Positions 6,230 through 11,013 of a stretch of DNA of 11,013 nt are shown one piece after another. The notes beneath the pieces were generated by a model. The model saw only the letters and a program-made list of their open reading frames with translations. It was not told the origin of the DNA and did no database searches. Made by a program: the position numbers and the translations under genes. The stretch is from the NCBI GenBank assembly GCA_009705675.1, contig WLSX01000014.1, positions 1 through 11,013 on the forward strand. Direction: 5' to 3'. How positions within the stretch are numbered: position 1 is the stretch's first letter; each line of letters begins with the position of its first letter. This stretch comes from Actinomycetota bacterium. GTDB lineage: Bacteria; Actinomycetota; Actinomycetes; Nanopelagicales; Nanopelagicaceae.

Positions 6230-6375
6230 CTTAATTAGAAGAATGTGTGATCTAAATCTTTAAATATTTAAATTTCTCAGCAGAATATCCTTGTTTATTA
6301 ATTAAATTAAGGAGAGAATAAGCCAAGTAATTTAATTTTAATTCCAAATTTTCTACTGAAGGAGTTGACTGCCCT
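6230..6375 (+). other. whiB1 leader region, non-coding
   Basis: This ~146-base AT-rich stretch between the tRNA-like gene and whiB1 has no supportable reading frame. It contains a 14-bp perfect palindrome, TTTAAAT-ATTTAAA (6259-6272), and a TTGTTT (6291-6296) that has no convincing -10 partner at normal spacing. The whiB1 ribosome-binding site AAGGAG is at 6359-6364, 11 bases before the ATG. The whiB1 promoter probably lies here, or upstream of the tRNA, but I cannot place it securely. No riboswitch or intrinsic terminator is recognised. Confidence 0.5.
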
Positions 6376-6645
6376 ATGGATTGGCGACATGAAGCTGCTT
6401 GTCGCGAAGAAGATCCAGAGGTTTTCTTTCCTGTCGGCAACACCGGACCAGCCTTAGCTCAAATTGAAGAGGCAAAAAAGATATGTGAAAGATGTCCAGT
6501 TAAAGAACCATGCCTTGCTTGGGCCCTTGAGAGTGGTCAAGATGCTGGAGTTTGGGGTGGTTTATCTGAAGATGAGCGCCGCGCTATGAAACGAAGGGCC
6601 GCACGTAATCGTGCTCGTCAAATAGAAAATCAAAACAGCTTCTAA
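6376..6645 (+). CDS. whiB1: WhiB-family iron-sulfur transcription factor, WhiB1-like
   Basis: This 89-residue Wbl protein carries the four cysteines that bind a [4Fe-4S] cluster: Cys9, Cys37, Cys40 and Cys46 (CERCPVKEPC). The GVWGG turn is at 58-62, followed by a basic C-terminal tail (KRRAARNRAR, 72-81) that contacts DNA. The N-terminal MDWRHEAACREEDPEVFFPVG and the LAQIEEAKKIC stretch match mycobacterial WhiB1 closely. WhiB1 is a nitric-oxide-sensitive, essential regulator that binds the primary sigma factor in Mycobacterium; a similar role here is inference. The ATG has AAGGAG 11 bases upstream. It converges on pdtaS with a four-base stop overlap. The same whiB1-pdtaS convergent arrangement exists in M. 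tuberculosis (Rv3219-Rv3220c), which supports orthology. Confidence 0.95.
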   Translation: MDWRHEAACREEDPEVFFPVGNTGPALAQIEEAKKICERCPVKEPCLAWALESGQDAGVWGGLSEDERRAMKRRAARNRARQIENQNSF

Positions 6646-8108
6646 TTAGTTTTAAAGGTTATTTCACCTCTTGTTAAATCCCCATCGGTAATTAAATTTA
6701 TACTTCCATTTAATTCATTTTTTGTAAGTGTATTTGCAATCTGAAGCCCTAGATTTGCTGATTTTTCAATATTAAATCCAACTGGCAAACCAGCCCCATT
6801 ATCGACTACGGCGACTTTATATTTATCGTTAATTTTTACAATCTCTACTGATAGTTGATCACCAGTATTAGCTAAACCATGCTCAAGCGCATTATGAATT
6901 AATTCAGTTACTACCAAAGATAAAGCTGTGGCTATCTTTGAATCAAATGAGCCAAACTCACCTTTTTTTGTGAAATTTATCTTTCTAGGATTTAATTCAA
7001 TCGCACTTTTTATAATCTGCTCAAATACCTGATCAAACTCTACTGATTCACTTGATTGGTTTGATAACGTTTCATGAACTAGGGCAATTGATGCAACTCG
7101 TCTTACTGCTTCTGACAGAGCAGCGCTAGCTATTGGGTCCTCAACTCTCCTTGATTGCAAGCGCAGGAGCGCTGATACCGTCTGGAGATTATTTTTTACC
7201 CGGTGGTGAATCTCTTTTATGGTCGCGTCTTTAGTCACTAATGCTCGATCCCGATTTCTAAGTTCGGTCACATTGTGAAGCAATACAATCGCACCAATTC
7301 GATCCTCACCTTGGGTAAGCGGAATTACTAAAATATCTATAACACCATCTGGGCTTTCATATTCAGCACGGCGGAGAAACTTTCCACTTAAAACTGTTTG
7401 CCAAGATTCATCAGTAGGTTGATTATCGCCTTTTGATAGAGAGGCAAAAACTTCACCTAATTTCTGTTGTTCTAGCTCACTTTGAAAACCAACTCTGCTT
7501 AATGCCGAACGAGCATTTGGTGAAGCAAAAAATATAGTTCCATTTACATCTAATCTAATTAAACCATCACCAACTCGAGGGGCTGACTCTGAACTATAAG
7601 CACTATTACGGATTGGAAAGTTACCTTCTGCAACCATTTGAAATATCTTATGAGCAATTTCTCGATAATTTAATTCAAGCTTTGAAGGCAATCTCATTAA
7701 GTCAGAGTTTCGATGGCGGGAGATTATCGCCAGTGTTTTACCTTTTAATATAACCGGGATAGTTTCTTCTTTAATCATAATTTCACCGACTAATTCTGGC
7801 TGTGTATCCCTGACAATTTCACCATCAGACAAAGCTTGGTCAATTCTTGGTCTACTACCCCAACTTATTTGAGAGCTAATTAAGTCATTACTAAAAACTG
7901 TGGCGGCAGTTGTTGGTCTAATTTGTGCAATTGAAACATAACCTTCTGGCCAAGATTTCTCGTCTTTTCTAATTGGCAGCCAAAGTACTAAGTCAGCAAA
8001 TGATAAATCTGCAAGTAATCGCCACTCAGCAACTAACTCCGCTAAATGCTCTACTTCATCAGAGGTTAGTTTTGAGTTGTCTGCAATTAACTCAGCAAAG
8101 GTTGCCAT
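6642..8108 (-). CDS. pdtaS: Sensor histidine kinase PdtaS-like (GAF-PAS-HisKA_2-HATPase)
   Basis: This 488-residue cytosolic histidine kinase has no membrane segment. Residues ~1-165 form the PdtaS GAF-type sensor region (EWRLLADLSFADLVLW, 28-43). Residues ~180-280 form a PAS domain (GDGLIRLDVNGTIFFASPNA). The dimerisation box has TKDATIKEIHHRVKNNLQTVSALLRLQ, with the phosphoacceptor at His301 or His302. The ATPase domain shows N-box ELIHNALEH (402-410, Asn406), DNGAGLP (436-442) and NLGLQI (452-457). Mycobacterial PdtaS phosphorylates PdtaR, an RNA-binding ANTAR antiterminator; no PdtaR gene is present in the window. The ATG at 8106-8108 aligns with the start of the mycobacterial protein but has no Shine-Dalgarno. 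TACCAT lies six bases before the ATG, so an additional leaderless transcript is conceivable. It lies 21 bases after the P-loop gene and is probably co-transcribed with it. Confidence 0.95.
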   Translation of the reverse strand: MATFAELIADNSKLTSDEVEHLAELVAEWRLLADLSFADLVLWLPIRKDEKSWPEGYVSIAQIRPTTAATVFSNDLISSQISWGSRPRIDQALSDGEIVRDTQPELVGEIMIKEETIPVILKGKTLAIISRHRNSDLMRLPSKLELNYREIAHKIFQMVAEGNFPIRNSAYSSESAPRVGDGLIRLDVNGTIFFASPNARSALSRVGFQSELEQQKLGEVFASLSKGDNQPTDESWQTVLSGKFLRRAEYESPDGVIDILVIPLTQGEDRIGAIVLLHNVTELRNRDRALVTKDATIKEIHHRVKNNLQTVSALLRLQSRRVEDPIASAALSEAVRRVASIALVHETLSNQSSESVEFDQVFEQIIKSAIELNPRKINFTKKGEFGSFDSKIATALSLVVTELIHNALEHGLANTGDQLSVEIVKINDKYKVAVVDNGAGLPVGFNIEKSANLGLQIANTLTKNELNGSINLITDGDLTRGEITFKTN

Positions 8109-8129
8109 GGGTCAATGGTAGAGGCAGAT

Positions 8130-9065
8130 TCATCCAAGTTGAACACCAATTTTATTGATCTGTTTACTAAAGGTATCGCTCTGCCAGAAAACTAATCGTT
8201 TATTGGTATTAGTAAGTAGTCGCTGGGCCCTGAGATCAAATGGAACCTGATTACTTTCAAAACCAGTAGTCAACTCTAAAAATTGCCTTTGAATGAGCTG
8301 TCCAGAACGGTCAAACCTTTGCTTATTTAAAATGTAAATAATCTTGGGGGGGTTAATTAAATTTATAAAATCTTTAGTGAACTGTTCAAGATAGTTAATT
8401 CCATTATCATCAGAATTCACTATATAAAGTAGGTTACTAGAGAAGGCAACGCTTTCATTTAACCACTGCGCCCTTTGCCGTCGATCTGCCAAGATAGTTG
8501 TTAATAAGGTTGCACTACCACCATCAATTAATAATCTATTTGAACCATGTTTACTTATTTCTTCTTCTAACTTTCGGACTGTAATAACTTTACTGCTTGT
8601 TTTCGGTCTAAGATTTTGATGATGCGCAGCAATTATTGTCGCAGATAGTTTTACAGCCAAATGATTGGTAATAGTAGAAACTCCCGGCGAACCAGGGGAA
8701 CCAATCACAGTTGTTAGATTCTTACTACGTAATAATTTATGATTAAAAAGAGGCTTGCTAATCTTAGAAAGTTCAGTTACCAGATAAGTGAAATCAATAT
8801 TTTCTGAATCACTTTGTATGAATTTATAATTGTTGTATTTATTTGAAACTCTCATGAAATCTTCGACTGATGTAAAATCTTTAGAAATAATAATGCTAAC
8901 CTCGAGTAGGCAATCGTTAAGAAATCCGTCCAAGGATGGTAAATCTAAAGCTCTATAAACAATATTGCACCCCTGTGTATGCAGAATTGCAGCAACAGAT
9001 TCTTCATGATCGCTGTTACTAATTGCTGTAATTATATTAAATTTTAAGTTAGTAGCTTCGGACAA
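8130..9065 (-). CDS. CpaE/TadZ-like P-loop protein with degenerate Walker A
   Basis: The 311-residue protein has an N-terminal receiver-like region (residues ~8-105, alternating hydrophobic strands such as FNIITAIS and VSIIIS). A MinD/ParA-like domain follows, starting at LTTVIGSPGSPGVSTITNHLAVKL (117-140). The P-loop GSPGSPGVST (122-131) has Val129 where the catalytic Lys is expected (Arg in many CpaE-like actinobacterial homologues, as I recall). LLIDGG (178-183) takes the place of the second Asp motif, and YILNKQ (244-249) resembles the base-recognition strand. It is therefore probably a non-hydrolysing nucleotide binder or scaffold. The start is TTG at 9063-9065, with AGG eight bases upstream; no ATG or GTG occurs early in frame. 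It overlaps the SAF gene by 17 bases and precedes pdtaS. CpaE/TadZ proteins localise Tad pilus machinery, but no other Tad gene is visible, so the role is unknown. Confidence 0.72.
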   Translation of the reverse strand: MSEATNLKFNIITAISNSDHEESVAAILHTQGCNIVYRALDLPSLDGFLNDCLLEVSIIISKDFTSVEDFMRVSNKYNNYKFIQSDSENIDFTYLVTELSKISKPLFNHKLLRSKNLTTVIGSPGSPGVSTITNHLAVKLSATIIAAHHQNLRPKTSSKVITVRKLEEEISKHGSNRLLIDGGSATLLTTILADRRQRAQWLNESVAFSSNLLYIVNSDDNGINYLEQFTKDFINLINPPKIIYILNKQRFDRSGQLIQRQFLELTTGFESNQVPFDLRAQRLLTNTNKRLVFWQSDTFSKQINKIGVQLG

Positions 9066-9642
9066 TAAATAACCTACTGTCTGCTAATACCTCCAATAGT
9101 GGAAGTACTTGATCATTTTTTAGTATTACTAAGACACTCGCAATGCCAGAGTTACTTCGCTCTAAAACTTGTGAAACTGAGACATTGCTTGCCATCAAAA
9201 CAGGTGTAGCGATTGATTTGGTATCACGTTTATTTATCCCATAGATATCGATAACGCTGCCTCGGCTAAGCTCTAGCGGAATATCTGTTATTTCAACAGT
9301 CAATGGAACTAATTTTTCATCGATTACTTCTGTAGATTTACTAATTGCCGCTGACGGAATTAAATCCCCTTTATAAATTTTAGTAACTACTGTTCCACCA
9401 ATTATTTGGGCATTCGATGATAAATAATTAACAGCAGATTGCGGCAATAGTACGGAAACAGGGGTGATGTCATTTTCGGTAATTACCTGACCCGGTGCTA
9501 GATCTGTCTGTGTCGCCCAAACCATTACAGTGCGGTTTGCTTCTTTGGATATTAAAGAGGCGCACAGAATTGAAATTATAAATAGGGATACCCCCATAGT
9601 AATTCTAGAGTTTTTAAGTAGGTCAATCTTTGAAATTTGCAT
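9049..9642 (-). CDS. Membrane-anchored SAF-domain protein (CpaB/RcpC-like)
   Basis: From the ATG at 9640-9642 the product has 197 residues: a short cytoplasmic N-terminus, one membrane segment (about 14-32), then an exported part. The SAF domain spans roughly 40-101, with DLAPGQVITENDI (47-59) and IYKGDLIPSAAIS (89-101). A beta-rich CpaB/RcpC-like tail follows, with ITDIPLELSRGSVIDIYG (118-135). SAF proteins of this class stabilise the outer parts of Tad pili or related envelope assemblies, or bind cell-wall sugar. The actual role here is unknown. A GTG five codons upstream (9657) is an alternative start; neither has a clear Shine-Dalgarno. The gene overlaps the P-loop gene and heads a probable SAF / P-loop / pdtaS transcript. 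It diverges from the DUF6459 gene across an 18-bp palindrome. Confidence 0.8.
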   Translation of the reverse strand: MQISKIDLLKNSRITMGVSLFIISILCASLISKEANRTVMVWATQTDLAPGQVITENDITPVSVLLPQSAVNYLSSNAQIIGGTVVTKIYKGDLIPSAAISKSTEVIDEKLVPLTVEITDIPLELSRGSVIDIYGINKRDTKSIATPVLMASNVSVSQVLERSNSGIASVLVILKNDQVLPLLEVLADSRLFIVRSY

Positions 9643-9674
9643 AGTAGGTTTTAGCACTTGTATTGATAAGGAAA

Positions 9675-9692
9675 ATCATCCGTTCGGATGAT
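9675..9692. promoter_or_regulatory. 18-bp palindrome in divergent intergenic region, candidate operator
   Basis: ATCATCCG-TT-CGGATGAT is a perfect 8-bp inverted repeat with a two-base centre. It lies midway in the gap between the SAF gene (start 9642 or 9657, reverse strand) and the DUF6459 gene (start 9726, forward strand). The position suits a dimeric repressor or activator controlling both promoters. No T-tract is present, and both genes read away from it, so a terminator role is unlikely. The binding protein is unknown. Confidence 0.5.
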
Positions 9693-9725
9693 CTAATCGT
9701 TCTTGAATAAGGCAATTGTTGGACT

Positions 9726-10166
9726 ATGACCTTAACCCAACAAATTGATCAAGTTACAGCAGAAAAAAAATCAAAACTGTACCTAATACCAACCCATGAC
9801 TCAGAGTTTGGGCCGGAGTGGTTTCATCCCAATTTTTCACCAATACCTTCACCGTTGTCTGAACTGCCTGATTCATTCATTTGGAGCAAAAGTTTTATAA
9901 TTGCAGTTTTAGAGGTTTGGGCAGGCAGAAGATCAGTCATGCAACTTGCAAAAAACTCTCATCGCTCAGTTATAAGTAAAATTATTTCTCAAGGAAAAAT
10001 GTTAAATGAAGTGTGCCAAATTCGTAGAATATATCTAACCCAGCCAATTGAAGGTGTTATCGAAACAACAGTGACGTTAAGTATTAAAAATAGAGTTAGA
10101 TCTCTTATTTTAAGATTTGAAGGTATTGATAAGAAATGGATCTGTACGGAGTTACAACTACTTTAA
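9726..10166 (+). CDS. DUF6459 / Rv3235-family protein
   Basis: The 146-residue soluble protein has a disordered Pro/Ser-rich N-terminal third. The family's most typical segment follows: [20 protein letters not shown] (residues 57-76), an amphipathic helix with the AGRRxxxQL core. The C-terminal half is an alternating beta pattern ending in [21 protein letters not shown] (125-145), matching the R-x-L-x-L-R-x-E-G...W-x-C-T-x-L-x-L ending of actinobacterial Rv3235-like proteins. That family sits near secA in many Actinobacteria and has no established function. The ATG has only a weak purine site (TTGGAC) upstream. It converges on secA with a four-base overlap of stop codons (10163-10166). Confidence 0.85.
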   Translation: MTLTQQIDQVTAEKKSKLYLIPTHDSEFGPEWFHPNFSPIPSPLSELPDSFIWSKSFIIAVLEVWAGRRSVMQLAKNSHRSVISKIISQGKMLNEVCQIRRIYLTQPIEGVIETTVTLSIKNRVRSLILRFEGIDKKWICTELQLL

Positions 10167-11013
10167 GATTGTCCATGACATCTTTTATATTTTTTGCCAG
10201 AACCGCATGGGCATGGAGCATTTTTTGAAGTACCCCCGGCAGCGCTTGGTTCAATCTCTGCTGCTGAATATTGGAGTGATTGAACTGGAGCCGGCGCAGG
10301 AGTCAACCCTTTAGCGCCAACTTGATCGCCTTCAACTTGAACCTCAACATTAAATAGATAACCAACTAGCTCTTCTTTAATTGCATCCATCATCGCTGTA
10401 AATAAGTCATAACCTTCACGCTGGTATTCAACTAGTGGATCACGTTGAGCCATAGCTCGTAAACCAATTCCCTCTTGTAAATAATCCATCTCATAAAGGT
10501 GCTCACGCCATTTACGATCCAAAACAGAAAGCAAAATCTTTCGCTCTAACTCACGCATTACAGTTGGCGTTAAATCACTCTCACGCTTTTCATATGCAGC
10601 TTCTGAATCTGATAGAACTCTATCTAACAAAAATTCGCTATCTAATGCGGATGCACCACCAATTTCTTTGAGTAAGTCATCAGCAGAAAAGGATATTGGG
10701 AACAAAGATTTAAGAGCATTCCAGAGAGTTTCTAAATCCCAATCCTCTGCTACGCCAGTCGCTGTTGCAGCATCAACATAGGCGGTAAGAGTTTCTTCTA
10801 AGAATTTTTTTACCAACTCTTTAATATCTGCGCCTTCAAGAACTTCACGTCGTTCTGAATAAACAACTTCGCGTTGTTTATTCATAACATCGTCATACTT
10901 CAAAACATTCTTTCGCATTTCAAAGTTTAAAGATTCGACTTGAGTTTGGGCAGATTTAATTGCATTGCTAACTATTTTTGACTCTAATGGTGTTTCCTCG
11001 GGCATGCCGGCAG
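10163..11013 (-). CDS. secA: Preprotein translocase ATPase SecA, C-terminal part
   Basis: The gene runs off the right edge of the window; only the last ~283 codons are present and no true start is visible. The Met at 11003-11005 is internal, because the open frame continues upstream as Ala-Gly. The sequence [19 protein letters not shown], then [26 protein letters not shown], is the SecA helical-scaffold region. [40 protein letters not shown] identifies SecA unambiguously. The C-terminus ends with the zinc-binding SEC-C motif [13 protein letters not shown]. SecA drives post-translational protein export through SecYEG. The SEC-C tail and position beside the Rv3235-like gene suggest the housekeeping SecA1 rather than SecA2. 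Confidence 0.97.
   Translation of the reverse strand, partial: AGMPEETPLESKIVSNAIKSAQTQVESLNFEMRKNVLKYDDVMNKQREVVYSERREVLEGADIKELVKKFLEETLTAYVDAATATGVAEDWDLETLWNALKSLFPISFSADDLLKEIGGASALDSEFLLDRVLSDSEAAYEKRESDLTPTVMRELERKILLSVLDRKWREHLYEMDYLQEGIGLRAMAQRDPLVEYQREGYDLFTAMMDAIKEELVGYLFNVEVQVEGDQVGAKGLTPAPAPVQSLQYSAAEIEPSAAGGTSKNAPCPCGSGKKYKRCHGQS

Noticed and set aside
6259..6272. 14-bp perfect palindrome TTTAAATATTTAAA before whiB1 as an operator
   Set aside because: It contains only A and T in a very AT-rich leader, so chance is a sufficient explanation. It is recorded within the leader feature only.
6291..6321. TTGTTT / GAATAA as a whiB1 promoter
   Set aside because: The spacing is 19 bases and the -10 match is poor; no firm promoter can be placed.
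6252..6443. Reverse-strand 63-codon reading frame over the whiB1 start
   Set aside because: It overlaps the well-conserved WhiB1 coding start and the AT-rich leader, and its translation is low-complexity with no recognisable motif.
8109..8129. Leaderless promoter for pdtaS (TACCAT six bases before the ATG)
   Set aside because: The -35 match is poor and the gene is closely linked to the upstream P-loop gene. It is kept only as a remark in the pdtaS entry.
1..11013. CRISPR array, insertion sequence, prophage, toxin-antitoxin or defence system
   Set aside because: No regularly spaced repeats, transposase, integrase, or nuclease/toxin motifs were seen on either strand; gene content is core-like.

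Overview
The window looks like a compact, AT-rich, streamlined actinobacterial chromosome segment. WhiB1, a PdtaS-type histidine kinase, a DUF6459/Rv3235-type protein and SecA with a SEC-C tail lie close together, as their relatives do in mycobacteria. The low GC content, tiny or negative gene spacing and absence of mobile DNA suggest a small-genome planktonic actinobacterium, for example Nanopelagicales (acI). That taxonomic placement is inference. Both ends cut through genes: a D-lactate dehydrogenase-type flavoprotein on the left and SecA on the right.

Layout. (1) Bases 1-2882, + strand: the 3' end of an FAD-linked D-lactate dehydrogenase, a TerC-family membrane protein directly abutting it, then an ABC permease and ATPase pair of the Wzm/Wzt (TagG/TagH) polysaccharide-export type. 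(2) Bases 6057-2877, - strand: a probable six-gene unit, msrA > msrB > PLP trans-sulfuration enzyme > SSAT-like acetyltransferase > a 49-residue membrane microprotein > a 126-residue membrane protein. The first three deal with sulfur amino acids: methionine sulfoxide repair plus cystathionine chemistry. (3) Bases 6058-6375: a 318-base gap holding a candidate msrA promoter with a palindrome, a structurally damaged-looking tRNA-Arg(CCG) gene, and the whiB1 leader. (4) whiB1 (+) converges on pdtaS (-). Upstream of pdtaS, and probably co-transcribed with it, are a CpaE/TadZ-like protein with a degenerate P-loop and a membrane-anchored SAF (CpaB/RcpC-like) protein. (5) A DUF6459 gene (+) diverges from the SAF gene across an 18-bp palindrome and converges on secA (-).

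All three convergent gene junctions overlap by 4-6 bases, so none has room for a conventional intergenic terminator. No CRISPR array, insertion sequence, prophage gene or integrase is visible. The items most worth a second look are the SAF / degenerate P-loop / pdtaS cluster with no Tad pilus genes in view, the odd tRNA-Arg, the palindrome in the SAF-DUF6459 divergent region, and a hairpin placed exactly on the start codon of the ABC permease. I did not find convincing evidence of a wholly new system; most genes are recognisable actinobacterial core genes.
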